Notes under the pieces: generated by a model
Databases searched by the model: none
The model's input: only the letters and a program-made list of their open reading frames with translations
Told to the model about the DNA's origin: nothing
Assembly: GCA_963920705.1 (NCBI GenBank)
Contig: OY987231.1
Span: forward strand, 23,448,200 to 23,512,199
Direction of reading: 5' to 3'
DNA from: Odiellus spinosus
Taxonomy: Eukaryota > Arthropoda > Arachnida > Opiliones > Phalangiidae
Length of the DNA: 64,000 nucleotides
Shown here: positions 1 to 11,622 of the stretch, piece after piece
How the letters are laid out: each line of letters opens with the position of its first letter
How positions within the stretch are numbered: the first letter of the stretch is position 1
Program-made: the position numbers and the translations under genes

Positions 1-51
1 TAAATTAGTTGCTAGGTTTAAGGTAGTCACACTACCGTAGTGATATGATAA

Positions 52-482
52 CAGGGTGACCACTTTTCCTATATTTCCTATTTTTTCCTATATTTTCACC
101 TCCTTCCTATTTTCTCCTATAATTTAATGTCAATTCCTATAATCTCCTATATTTCTACTCAAAATCTCTAGTTAAGGGTAAAGTTCTAAATCATCCTGTC
201 AGCTGTGTCTGTATAAGATTATTTTAGCTTAACTATACATTTTCCAGTTAAAATAGTCTGTAAAATTCCATACTATTTAAGAAATTAGATCGTATTAATA
301 CCGTGTTTAAACCGGTGGCGAGAGTTGTGACGCGATAATAAACACGCTTCCTACTTTTAATTCATTATTTTCCTATTTTATCATATATTTTACACATTTC
401 TTCCCATTTTATCCCATATTTTATATAAAATTCTTCCTATATTTTCCTATATAGGATTTTCAAATTTTCAGTGGTGACCCTG
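52..482. mobile_element. Non-autonomous DNA transposon (MITE), CAGGGTGACCAC ends
   Basis: The element begins CAGGGTGACCAC and ends GTGGTGACCCTG, a 12-bp perfect terminal inverted repeat. It is flanked on both sides by TGATAA (46-51 and 483-488), which reads as a 6-bp target-site duplication. The interior is low-complexity, built from repeats of TTCCTAT and TCCTATATTT. No reading frame is present. The superfamily is not certain. A partial relative with only the right end lies near 54,585-54,790. Confidence 0.75.
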
Positions 483-1048
483 TGATAATTAATTCTTAGT
501 GATATGTAGATTTGATTATAGTATTTTCATAACTAGGTCCCATTTCTTAAAATTAACTAAACTGCGCAATTTCTTGAATTTTTTTCATATTTAAATTCGC
601 CTTAACCTTTAACCTTAAATTAAATTTTGAAATATTGCGCGACGCCTTACTTTCCGGGTTCAAAAATTCAAAACTAAAATATTAAAATGATTCCAGAAAT
701 TGGAGGCGACCCGTTTGAAATTAAAAATCGAGGAAGACGGCATTTATATTTGTTTTATAAATCGTTACCTCGATACGCAATTAGGTTAAATGAAGCCAGC
801 CAATCACGTTTAAGATATCAAATCTAAACCTGGCTATAAAAAGGACTTTGGCACTTCTCTATACGAAGTCTGTCGGATGGAATTCAATATAGCCACGCGC
901 TCATCACGTTCAAAATCAAGGGAGACTGAACTAAATTGTTTAGAATTAAAATCTGACGACGTGACGTCAATAAGCGGCAAAATAATGCATCTAAAATCTG
1001 TACACCAATTTTGGGATCACGAAAATGATTACAGCCTTTGGTAGTTAA
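483..1048. other. Intergenic, no gene seen
   Basis: AT-rich sequence between two MITEs. On the minus strand a 31-codon open stretch at about 830-925 follows an AG, but its frame does not join the first exon at 1,725-1,817, so I do not call an exon. Confidence 0.4.
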
Positions 1049-1406
1049 CAGGGTTGCCACAGTTTTTTCAGATTTAAATCCCTGACTTTTCCAGGTTTTT
1101 CCCTGACCTTTTCCACCGATTTTCCCTGACCGTTTCGGCTAATACTACCCAATTTTTAACCTTTTATTCTTTATATAATCGCGTTCGCCAAGCTTGCAGG
1201 CGTATCTTTGTTCTAATCTATACAACTGACACGGTCAGCTGAGAATCTTTTCCGCGGATAATGATTGCAATTTCCTGGCTTCTCGAAAGATCTTAAAATT
1301 CCCTGACTTTTTAAAATATCTTAAAATTCCCTGACTTTTTAAAATATCTTAAAGTCCCCTTACTTTTTTGGTTCATTTTCAAATCCCCTGACCTTTGGCA
1401 ACCCTG
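1049..1406. mobile_element. MITE with CAGGGTTGCC ends, copy 1
   Basis: The left end is CAGGGTTGCCACAG and the right end GGCAACCCTG, an inverted repeat. The outer parts are runs of a CCCTGACTTTTCCAGG-like motif. The core (about 1,170-1,280) is conserved in the copies at 8,088, 47,171 and 59,959. There is no coding capacity. A clean target-site duplication is not seen for this copy. Confidence 0.75.
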
Positions 1407-1724
1407 TAGAACTTCCGACTCCTTCCCAAGAGTGACTCCTAAATTTTATTTATTTCCACTATTTTTTCTTTTCCAACCTCCCTTTAAATGATCTTAAGAC
1501 GAGATGATTTGACGGAAATTTTCATATCACGTCATTTCGATTCGAAATGGAATTTAGTTTAATTATTCACGCTTTAAAGTGAGAAATACGGGAAGCAAAT
1601 AACGCCGTACCACCCGAGAAAGATAATTAAATTTTTCACGGTAGTTAAATATAATTAATCAAAGATTTATTAATAAGGATAGTAATCTTAGCGGCGAATC
1701 AAAAAACGAAGAATTCAAACTTAC

Positions 1725-1817
1725 TTGAATAATTTCTCGGCCCCATTTCTCATCATCATCTGTTTGTTGATTTCCTGATTGAGTTTCGAACGCCGATATT
1801 GTAACTTTCCTCGACAT
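1725..1817 (-). CDS. Probable first coding exon of a gene running off the left edge
   Basis: On the minus strand an ATG at 1,817 in good context (CCGCGACATGTCG) opens 31 codons. They end exactly at a consensus splice donor, CAA|GTAAGT. The peptide starts MSRKVTISAF and is polar and acidic near its end (DDDEKWG). No continuation is recognised between here and position 1, so later exons probably lie outside the window. The family is not recognised. The call rests only on start context, open frame and donor quality, and could be wrong. Confidence 0.45.
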
Positions 1818-1998
1818 GTCGCGGCTCGAGGGTCCGAACCCTAATTAAAACAAAAAAGAAATTATTAATTAAAAATATATTATTTTATAATTAATTTGAC
1901 GAGGCTTAACGCGTTAGATTTAATTATCACGAGCTATTTATAATTTTGAGCCCCCATTAAGCCTAATTTTAGTAATATGGATAAAAAAGTGCGCAATT

Positions 1999-2403
1999 TT
2001 AAAGGGATAATGAAGAGGAGAAACAATTTTTTATCGATTACGATGAAAAAAGATCAAAATTATTAATTATGAATGGAAAATTCGTTGATAAACAACAAAT
2101 ATTGAATTAGAATTTCTGTTCACGAGGATGCTACGAACTAACAAGATGATCAAGACCATATAAATAGCTACACCCCTTACGGTTTTAAACGCCTAAACTC
2201 AAAAGTTTATTGAATTAATTTAAATGCCAAAAACGCGTCCAATAAATTTTAAAATATTCTGGAATACTTTTTCTGTCATCAGGATTCCGAAAATAATTAA
2301 AAATCTTTTTTTTTTTTAGCTAATAGTTTCCCTTTAAGCAATTTTGTTTTTGTTTAGTTTCTCCTAATCAAAATTTTGACACGACATTTCATTATCCCTT
2401 TAA
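1999..2403. mobile_element. MITE with 16-bp TTAAAGGGATAATGAA inverted repeats
   Basis: TTAAAGGGATAATGAA at 1,999-2,014 is perfectly inverted as TTCATTATCCCTTTAA at 2,388-2,403. The outermost TTAA would suit a piggyBac-type target duplication. The interior is AT-rich and non-coding. The same 16-mer occurs alone at many other places in the window. Confidence 0.65.
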
Positions 2404-3352
2404 TAATTTTGATAGAAAAGTAATGTTCTTCGACGTAAAAAGTCGGGGCTAATTTTTAAATTTAAAATTCTTTGAAAGAGTATAGTTGCGCGAATAGGGG
2501 TGTAGACCGCGGTTGGCTGTGTAAGCGTATCCAAAGCCCCAAATAACGAAACCAACCCACGAAAGTTCAGGCTGAAAATGTTTTTAAAAGTCTAGCGAGT
2601 GAGACCTCTTTCTGTAATTAGCCTATTACGGAGATTACTTCAACCAAAAAAGAATTGACGCGAAGCGAAGATAAAAAAAACAAGAAAAAATATAAAAACA
2701 GTAAAAGAAAATAAAATGTTTTCTTTGTTTATAGACAATATTAAGAATTAAAATAGGCTTCCTTAATCAAATATAATCTAATTACTTAAATCTAACAAGG
2801 CGGATTAAAAGTTATTAACACTAATATAGAGTAATTAGGTTAAAGTGAGGTTGTCATGGAAACTGAGTACCATTTTCGGAAATATCGCTAAAAACCGATT
2901 TTAAAAAAAAATTATCGCAGCATATTTTATTATAAAAAATGCATTTTTATTTTTTAAATAAAAATGACCCCGTCATCACTTTGGTCTAGTAGCTATTAAA
3001 ACATCTACAGCTGATTCTCGCGCGTTTTGGCACCAATGATAAGGTCACTTTTGCGCCGTATTTTTCGTAAAAGTACTTGAACTAGAAAGTCCTAGCTTTC
3101 TTATGAAAATTATGGTTAATTACGTTTTCCTGAAATGAAATACGTCATATATCTAAACATATTTTGGACGTTTTCATTTTGAAAAAGGTATAAAATTTGT
3201 TTTATGACATTTCAAAAGCGTGATAAAACTAGACCTTCGAAAAAAGGCCATTTAAAATTATGCAATTTATATCAAAATACATAAATTATTAATTTCAAGA
3301 TAAATTATTATATAATTCGTAAAGCCTCACTATCTATTTAATTCTAAATATA
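2404..3352. other. Intergenic, interspersed-repeat fragments only
   Basis: AT-rich sequence without a supportable gene. Near 2,799 it carries the motif AGGCGGATTAAAAGTTATT, related to copies near 15,388, 50,151 and 50,522. Confidence 0.5.
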
Positions 3353-3584
3353 CAGGGTGTTTCGAAAATGGTGGTAGGACCGAGCTCCAGTGGGTTCTAT
3401 GGGTCATTTTAAGACGAAAATGTTCTATGACGTTTTGTCGTACGGGGCGCTGTTAAAGAGTTACGAAATGATTCATTTACGGATGACCCCTTATCGTACA
3501 ATAATAAACGTATACTCAATGCTAAAATAAGCTTAATTTTATTTAAGCTTATTTGATCATTGAGTATGGCTGGTTTTTTTAAAA
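3353..3584. mobile_element. Left half of a long-TIR MITE, ACAGGGTGTTTC end
   Basis: The sequence starts ACAGGGTGTTTCGAAAATGG and runs through about 170 bp that match both arms of the complete foldback element at 49,579-49,970. It also matches that element's centre (the CATTGAGTATGGCTGG region). After this central part the second arm is missing and a 12-bp minisatellite begins. Confidence 0.7.
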
Positions 3585-4260
3585 CCAGGACTGAACCCAG
3601 GACTGAACCCAGGACTGAACCCAGGACTGAACCCAGGACTGAACCCAGGACTGAACCCAAGACTGAACCCAAGACTGAACCCAAGACTGAACCCAAGACT
3701 GAACCCAAGACTGAACCCAAGACTGAACCCAAGACTGAACCCAAGACTGAACCCAAGACTGAACCCAAGACTGAACCCAAGACTGAACCCAAGACTGAAC
3801 CCAAGACTGAACCCAAGACTGAACCCAAGACTGAACCCAAGACTGAACCCAAGACTGAACCCAAGACTGAACCCAAGACTGAACCCAAGACTGAACCCAA
3901 GACTGAACCCAAGACTGAACCCAAGACTGAACCCAAGACTGAACCCAAGACTGAACCCAGGACTGAACCCAGGACTGAACCCAGGACTGAACCCAGGACT
4001 GAACCCAGGACTGAACCCAGGACTGAACCCAGGACTGAACCCAGGACTGAACCCAGGACTGAACCCAGGACTGAACCCAGGACTGAACCCAGGACTGAAC
4101 CCAGGACTGAACCCAGGACTGAACCCAGGACTGAACCCAGGACTGAACCCAGGACTGAACCCAGGACTGAACCCAGGACTGAACCCAGGACTGAACCCAG
4201 GACTGAACCCAGGACTGAACCCAGGACTGAACCCAGGACTGAACCCAGGACTGAACCCAG
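3585..4260. repeat. 12-bp minisatellite, unit AGGACTGAACCC / AAGACTGAACCC
   Basis: About 56 near-perfect copies of a 12-bp unit. The array is blocked: about six copies of the AGG form, then about 25 copies of the AAG form, then about 25 copies of the AGG form. Because 12 is a multiple of 3, long frames stay open on both strands (TEPR/TEPK on plus, GSVL on minus). These are by-products of the repeat and not genes. Confidence 0.95.
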
Positions 4261-4612
4261 TTATAATTATATTAATATTATAATATTGTTATAATTATAT
4301 CTAAGTATCGAGAATCATTTGGGAAACATTTTAAATTAACAGGTGGCAGAGTTAAGAGGTAGGATTATCGGATATGTGGGTTTGAAATTGATAATACCAA
4401 TTAACGAAATCTAGGGGTGGTATATGACCTATAAATAGATTAATTTCAGCCTTTTATAACTAATGCAAATTTAATTAGTTACCGATAAATTTAAGCATGC
4501 TTGTCACAGATTGCGTTGCAATTTCAAAAAGATCGATAAGAAAAATTGCGTAAGAGCAAAAGTTCATAACTTATCTTCTATAAGTATATCGATTTAAAAC
4601 TGTGAAATCAAA

Positions 4613-4993
4613 AGCTACGTTCACACTAAAGACTTTGAAACCGTTTTGAATAATTAAATTTAATTTTCAAGATAATTATATTATTTGAGAAATTATCTTT
4701 ACGGTTGACCTCAAAAATATATAATTTGACCTTTCTAAAAGGGTTAAAAACTGTCACATAGTCTCTAGTGTGAACACGGCTAAATCGAATATTCAAATCG
4801 CTCATTATCTTTATATAAATCGATTTATCGTAGCTTCATCCAACGGTTATTGAAACCGAATCGGTATGAAATTGGTTCCCGAAGCAGTTTCGATAAATAT
4901 AATCAAATCGATTCGATAAAAGATGGTTCACACGATATAGTAAAAGGTTTTGGACGAATTAAATCGATTCTAAGGCCTAGTATGGACGCGGCT
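4613..4993. mobile_element. Interspersed MITE-like repeat, GCTACGTTCACACTA end
   Basis: The left end reads AGCTACGTTCACACTA and the right end TAGTATGGACGCGGCT, inexact inverted forms of each other. The interior shares long stretches with the copy at 61,714-61,950, including GGTTCCCGAAGCAGTTTC and AAGGCCTAGTATG. An internal 63-codon open frame is not conserved in the other copy. Confidence 0.65.
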
Positions 4994-6936
4994 AAAATAA
5001 CTCGGCAACTAGATAGATTTAGCAGTAAAATTATTACATAAAAACAATTATGCAATAATCAATTAAAAAACATATAACACGTATTAAATAAAATTAAAAA
5101 TTATAATTAAACGCTGGCCTACCTGTTTAATAACCAAAACGGTCGTATACATATCCATATTTGACCGAGAATTATAATTTACCGCGAATAATAAACTAGT
5201 TTCGGTTGAATGACGTTAACGATATCACCGCGAGTTACGAAAATCATTTAAAATATCAATTTTCGAATTAAAATTAAATTAAAAATTAATTTTTCTCCAA
5301 AAAGCGTGGAAAAACGGACACCATATTATTAACACGGTTCGTAAGATTTTGGCGCGAAAATAACGCGCGTTTCCCGGACAAGACATCCAACGCTAATTGT
5401 AACGTAACGTGGTATAAGTTTGGCGCGAAGATTTTCCCCCAAAAACCAACAGTAAAGAAATGGTTTCATTAAACGGCCCACTGACCTAGTCTACTTAGCA
5501 AACCGAAGAAGATGGACCACCCTCTCGCTGTTCAAAAACCACTTTTAATGTTCAATTCCTATTAAACCTTTTAAATCCATTTACGGTCATTTAAGGTGGG
5601 TTTTAGACGCAGCCTAAGAAGACTGTTGAAATCTTCAAGGTTTTTAAATAGACTAGACGCGAGTGAGTAAAGTCTGGGATTTTTTTTATTAATAATATTA
5701 AGATCTGAAGACGCCGTTATCGCGAAAAAATTTAATCATTTTTTTCCTTAAATTATTATTATTTTAATTTTAAGAGATTTAAAGATCTGGGAGGATTTTT
5801 TTTTTATTTTATTTAGTTCGACAGGATATTATAATAGGATTTAGATTTAATTGGGATTATCGGTTTAAAGGGAAGGTGACACTAATTTTTCAGTTTTAAT
5901 TTCATGACTTTTTCTCGCTTAGTATTTATGTCATAAAAAAACATGAATGTTAAGTGTAATTTACATGGGCCATCCCCTGAATTTTTAGATAAAAACTTCG
6001 ACACATTTATGGAAGACCCCCTGGTCAAACTTTTGTCTGACGTTTTGGAGTATAATTTCAAATTTCCTTGACTTTTCACAGGGTTTCCACAGTTTTTTCC
6101 AGGTTATTCAATACCTTTTTAAAAACAATTTTCCCATGACATTTACTCTAAGTAACGGAAAATTAATTTTAACTTATTCGAAAAGTACGATTAATTAAAT
6201 TTAATTTAAAATTTTTGATTTATAGGTATTACAAACCCAATATTAATTATTTTATCATTTTTCTAGTTGATTAGGTTAATTAAAACGATAAATAATGACT
6301 CAAAGTTTCATAGTCCCTTTAAAGAGTTCGTGGATATAATAACATTGTGTATCAATGCGCGATAGCTTTGTTAAGTTTAGCTATAACCTATTTACTATTT
6401 TCTTTTACAATTTCACCAATTACTTTCTAACAAACCCACTTAATTAAAAATATTATACATAAATTAATTAATGTCATTTAGCAGCGTTATAAATCATTAA
6501 ACAGTGTCAGTTGGTGTTTATTTTGTCATGGCGTGGGGCTACCAACCTAAAATGACCCTTAAAGCGAAAACAAGGAAAAAGCATTTCACTAATAATATAA
6601 CAGGTATTTTTGAATTTTAGTTCATCCATTCTCTCTAGAGAGTAAAATAAATAAAAAAAAAAAAACTATCCAATAATATTTTAAAATAAAAAGAATCGAA
6701 TGTTTAATATAGGGCTTATCGGACCATCCCAGTTTTTGGCAACTAGCACTTTCTGCAAAGTGTTTATGGGTTTTATAAATAGAATATTTTCCAGGTTGAA
6801 AATCAAGTTACCAACTAAGGATAAAATTAGATCCAGGCAATCGAATTGAATAAATTAAAAATCTAGCCAATATTATTATTATTATTATTATTGTTGTTTA
6901 ATTAAGGAAAAAGACTTCTTAACTCGAGGTTAATCA
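4994..6936. other. Intergenic; partial repeat fragments and a microsatellite
   Basis: No gene is supported. Around 6,080-6,110 there is a solo CAGGGTTTCCACAG end of the CAGGGTTGCC family. At about 6,307-6,322 a variant of the TTAA-ended 16-mer occurs. An ATT trinucleotide run lies at about 6,870-6,897. Confidence 0.5.
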
Positions 6937-7399
6937 ATTGGAGATAAAAGGTAAAATCAAAATTGGGAGATAATTAAGGGTAAATCAAAATTGGGAGATA
7001 ATTAAGGTTAAATCAAAATTGGGAGATAATTAAGGTTAAATCAAAATTGGGAGATAATTAAGGTAAAATCAAAATTGGGAGATAATTGAGGTTAAATCAA
7101 AAGTGGGAGATAAAAGGTTAAATCAAAAATGATGATAAAGGTTAAACCAAAAATGATGATAAAAGGTTAATCAAAATTATCCATAAAAAGTTAATCAAAA
7201 TTATCCATAAAAAGTTAATCAAAATTATCCATAAAAAGTTAATCAAAATTATCCATAAAAAGTTAATCAAAATTATCCATAAAAGGTTAAATCAAAATTA
7301 TCTATAAAAGGTTAGTTCAACGATCTATAAAAGGTTAATTAAATTGTGGATAAAGCTTAAATCCTCGGTTAAATCAAAATTATGGATTAAAGGTTAATA
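6937..7399. repeat. Compound tandem array, about 29-bp then 24-bp units
   Basis: The first part repeats GGGAGATAATTAAGGTTAAA plus CAAAATT. The second repeats TCCATAAAAAGTTAATCAAA plus ATTA. The two units share the core GTTAATCAAAATT, so one probably evolved from the other. Confidence 0.85.
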
Positions 7400-8087
7400 C
7401 TAAATTTTACATATTTACTAAAAATGCAAATAAAAATAATTTTTTGAGGATTTCAAATAAAAATTTCGGAATCCAATTTAAACTTATTTTTAAATTCATA
7501 TCCCTGAGAATTTGGAAATTTTTTAAATATAGATCAAATGGTGCCATCTGATCAGGTATTCTTAATTGGTCTTTATATTTTATCTATCTATTAAAGATAG
7601 CGTTTCTAATCGCAACAGGAATTAAAAAGCTAAATAACTTTAGTACCTCATTTATATATTTAATTGGAAGGTTGTTTTTTTTAAGAGGACATACGTGTCA
7701 CGTAAGGAAAATATTTGTTGGAAAATGAAAGTTATTTAACGTCAATTTTGATCGTTTATTTCCTTATTCAATTTAGATATTTGATTATTTTTGTTTGACA
7801 ATGATCTTCAACCAGGAAAACAATCGCGGCAAATTTAAAAGCCACAAATTTTACGAGTTTTTGGCGTGGGTAAAAATACTAAAAAAACTATTCTTACTAG
7901 GAAAATAAGTGTTCTTTAAATATATCTTTTAAGTTCATCAAAGTTTATGGACTTGAAAAAAATACGCTCGATATGGGAAAATAAAATTTATATCTCAACA
8001 TTTAAAAATAAGAATTTAAATATATTTAAATGATTATATTTAACTTGAACTCCTCTAGGGGTCAAGTTGGACTATGCCTTGATACCA
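7400..8087. other. Intergenic, nothing recognised
   Basis: AT-rich sequence with no open frame, RNA gene or repeat that I can support. Confidence 0.5.
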
Positions 8088-8433
8088 CAGGGTTATTGCC
8101 ACAGTTTTTTCAGATTGAAATTCCCTGATTTTTCCAGGTTTTTCCCCTGACCTTTTCCAACGATTTTCCCTGACCTAATACTACACAATTTTTCACCTTT
8201 TATTGTTTTATATAATCGCGTTCGCCAAACTTTGTTGCAGGCGTATCTTTGTTCTAATCTATACAACTGACACGCCGTCAGATGAGAATATTTTCCACGG
8301 ATAATGATTGCAATTTCCTGACTTCTCCAAAGATCTTTAAATTCCCTGAATTTTTAAAATATCTTAAAATTCCCCGACTTTTTTTTGTTCATTTTCTAAT
8401 TCCCTGACTTTACTCTGACCTGTGGCAACCCTG
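8088..8433. mobile_element. MITE with CAGGGTTGCC ends, copy 2
   Basis: The left end is CAGGGTTATTGCCACAG and the right end CTGTGGCAACCCTG. The left end carries a three-base insertion relative to copy 1. The central 100 bp (for example AATCGCGTTCGCCAAAC and GCGTATCTTTGTTCTAATC) is nearly identical to the copies at 1,049, 47,171 and 59,959. The element is non-coding. Confidence 0.8.
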
Positions 8434-11155
8434 TGTTTGTTTTTTTAACATCGGGTATTTTAATTACTTAATAACCACTCTTTCTTAATCCTGATTAAAC
8501 TGATATTAAACATGCCCGTAAAACTCTGATTAAATTTAAGCGTACCCTGAAGTAATATGCTTTTTAAAGATGTTCTTTAAAAAATTATACTCAAAACAAT
8601 CATAGATCTTAGCAGTTAATGTTAAATTCTAATATAGATTAACAGGAAGAAAGGAAGGTTGTGCCGTTAGTATTTTCGGAACAAAAATCAACCGTGTTTT
8701 TCATAGCCTAAGGCTAAACTTTTTCCCGGGAAAAAGCTACGGGCCTACGGGCTTTCTCACTCAAATATTATGTATTTTTTTTTTTTTATAATTTCTTTTC
8801 GGGGATGAATTTAAGGATTACCGGTACTACTTGTTCCCGGATTTTGGGTTCTTCGTAGAAAACACGATGGTGTTTTCATGACGCTGAAGTTCGGCGTTCA
8901 TTTTACTATTACGAGACCTTCCAATGTCAAATGATCTCGTGGGAATACCGCGAAGTTTTTAATATCTACGTCATCATTTTACGTTCGAAGAATTTTATTA
9001 GTAGAGATTTTAACAATCCTTAACCGGATATTACTAATATCTTTGGTTTATCACTTTGGATACAATTAGTACAGTTGAAGAAAATTATTTTAATCAAAAA
9101 GATGAAATTTTCACCCAACGAAATGGGCGTTTTTAAAGAATTGTATTTACATTGAATAATCTAGGGAATGTCTTCTTTCTAATGGTGCAATCGGTTTAGG
9201 CCTAGGTCATAGTAGAGAAAAGTTACGGTCATTTTAAGATAGGGGTCATTTTTGGACTTTTGCTCGATTTCTATCAGTGGCAGAATAATCTTTAACGAGT
9301 GGCTCATGTCAATTTAATTATTTTAAATTAATTCTAAAGGTGCTATCGGTTTAGGCCTAAAAGCCCGTACAAAATAATGGCAAGTGTCCCTCGAAGATTC
9401 CTCACAATTTTAAAGCCCATACTTTCGCAATTTGGTTTTACCCGCCCTTTAAACACATATTGAACAGGTAAGAAGCGACCGGAAGTTGACGATAGGAAGC
9501 GGAGGCGTGGCTTAATGACGTCGAAGTATATAAAGCCAGCTAATGTCTATATAACCGAAGGCCATCTGGGTAAACAAAAAAACTACCTTTATATTAGACT
9601 ATATAATAAACGTAAAGGTTCTAAAACCATCACAAAAGATTCCCTAAAAATGGATTTCCATCAGATAGTAAAAATTAAACTAAAATATTCGTTATATATA
9701 CTCGACCTAAAAAAAGGTTTATTTAAAATATTTTATTCTAAAGCGAAATTTTTGAATAAATTATATATTAATACATAGAATTAATAAATTATAAATGCCT
9801 TGAAGATAAAAGAGTTAAAATTAATAGTATATTTTTAATAAAACAGAACAAATTAAGTATTAATATTGTATTTTTATCAAAAATAACCTAGGGAATTTTA
9901 TTTGAAATATAAGTGTTTAGCCAATAAGCGAGGGACCAACCACGTAATCGGTGTACATGCTGTACCATTGACTATACTAAAGCGATTATTCGTTATGTAT
10001 AAAATCCCCCTTTAACAGTGCTAAAATGATTACGTAATCGGTAAATCGGTGCACAGGAAATCCGAGATTATTAGAAGTCTCGAAAATAATTTTAAGATTA
10101 TTTCGGAGAAATTATCACTCATATCGTATCCCTTTAATATTAAGTAATTTAGGCCCAGTTGTAAAAAATATGATATGATCAAATTATATTACGTTGTAAA
10201 CTAACTTGCGTATATTTTGAGCGTTTATTCTTTGGAGTCGGTGTAGGTGCGTTAAGGTATTAATTTCTAGAAGTCACGCTTCGATTCTATTTATAAACGG
10301 TGTTGGAATTAAATCATAGAAGATTTTGCAATCCCACAAAAAAAAAAAGCGAAATTATCTGGAAAACTTATTGGCGTTTTTTATTTGCCATTACACGCTT
10401 CGATTTTGAATGAGCCAAAGAATTAGTTCATCCGACAATTTTTGTCCAAAACTTTGAGGGGAACACTAAAAATCGGTTCTTAAGGCTCCAAATAAATTTT
10501 TGGAATGTAAAATCTTTTAATTTGATATTTTAATTATAGGCGTTGGTTTTTATGAAAGAAATTAGCTTTCCCTAGGAGGAAAAAAAATCTAATTTTGTCA
10601 ATAAATTGACAATTTAGTCGATTTCTGTTGGAATTTTTAAATTTGAAGCATTTTTACTCAGATAAACGCGTCTTTCTTTATTGGGAAAAATACTATTCCA
10701 TTCTTTATTCTACGTGAAAACATTTAAATTAAAAGTAAAACAGAATAGATGCGTTCGCACTACAAACTTCGAAACCCTTTTTATCCGTTTTGGAAATGTC
10801 TAATTGTAAGATTTTGGGGTCAGACGTGTAGATCTTTGATGAAGGCACAAAATTAATATCTTACAAAATCGATTTGAACATCAGAAACGGTTCCAAAGTG
10901 TCAAGTGTAAACGTAGCTTATGTAAAAGAATTTTGTGGCTACAATTATGGTTATATCTACTTAATTGGTTAGGTTTAGTTAAGTCACGGAATTAGTTGTC
11001 GAAATAATTGGAATTTCCTCTAAACTATCGACTTTAACCCTCGGGCAACTCTGTATCAAAACTATTTGATATTTTCTCAATTTGAAATTAAATATTTCCA
11101 GGGTCAAATGTCAAAAAATTTCACGCTCAGATTGAAGATTTGAACTACGATACGA
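8434..11155. other. Intergenic; dispersed repeat copies
   Basis: No gene is supported. GGTGCAATCGGTTTAGGCCT-like sequence occurs twice (about 9,184 and 9,339). A segment near 9,935-9,985 (CACGTAATCGGTG and following) matches one at 56,885-56,945. The open frame 9,515-9,778 is Lys/Tyr/Ile-rich, like random AT-rich DNA. Confidence 0.45.
10749..10918. mobile_element. Short relative of the GTTCACACTA MITE
   Basis: The ends GCGTTCGCACTA and AGTGTAAACGTAGCT form an imperfect inverted pair. They match the ends of the elements at 4,613 and 61,714. A further lone end (GCCGCGTTCACACTAAAG) is seen at about 18,682. The element is non-coding. Confidence 0.55.
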
Positions 11156-11228
11156 GCCCTCGTGGCCTAATGGACAAGGCGTCTGACTTCGAATCAGAAG
11201 ATTGCAGGTTCGAATCCTGTCGGGGGCG
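11156..11228 (+). tRNA. tRNA-Arg(TCG)
   Basis: A full cloverleaf can be drawn by hand. The acceptor stem is GCCCTCG with CGGGGGC (one G-U pair). The anticodon stem TCTGA/TCAGA closes the loop CTTCGAA, giving anticodon TCG (Arg, codon CGA). The T arm is GCAGG-TTCGAAT-CCTGT. The A box (TGGCCTAATGG) and B box (GGTTCGAATCC) are intact. There is no intron, and CCA is not encoded. Confidence 0.95.
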
Positions 11229-11243
11229 AAATAGATCAAATGA

Positions 11244-11247
11244 TTTT
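11244..11247 (+). terminator. Pol III terminator TTTT
   Basis: The first run of four T on the sense strand, about 16 nt after the tRNA-Arg 3' end. Confidence 0.6.
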
Positions 11248-11622
11248 CAACTAGAGTACTTTTTAAAATTAATAACTTCGCTCTTAATCTAAGGTTAATC
11301 TTAATCCCTTTTCCCTAAATATATACGAGGTTAAAGTAAATTTTTTTATTAGGTCCAATATCGATTGAATAATTTCTTAGGTTTCCGATAAAATAACATT
11401 TTTGGGAGGTCCCTACGCTTCAAGTAAACTAAGAGCCATTATTTGAATATGTTTTTAGCATTGCCAAAGGCTGTAGTCAGTCACGTAACCGCGAAATAAC
11501 TCGCGTAGTGTGTACAGATTTTACAAAAGGGACTTAACCGGTAACCCCACGGGAAAATTATATTTACTTTATTTTTGGTTAAACTTTCAGTTAACAAAAA
11601 CACTTGTAAAATTGTGGGGTCC

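Noticed and set aside
3560..4294. Long plus-strand frame of TEPR/TEPK repeats and minus-strand GSVL repeats
   Set aside because: Both come from a 12-bp minisatellite whose period is a multiple of three; there is no start context or flanking coding sequence.
9515..9778. 87-codon plus frame after a TATATAAAG sequence
   Set aside because: Composition (Lys, Tyr, Ile, Leu) is what random AT-rich DNA gives, and no other support exists.
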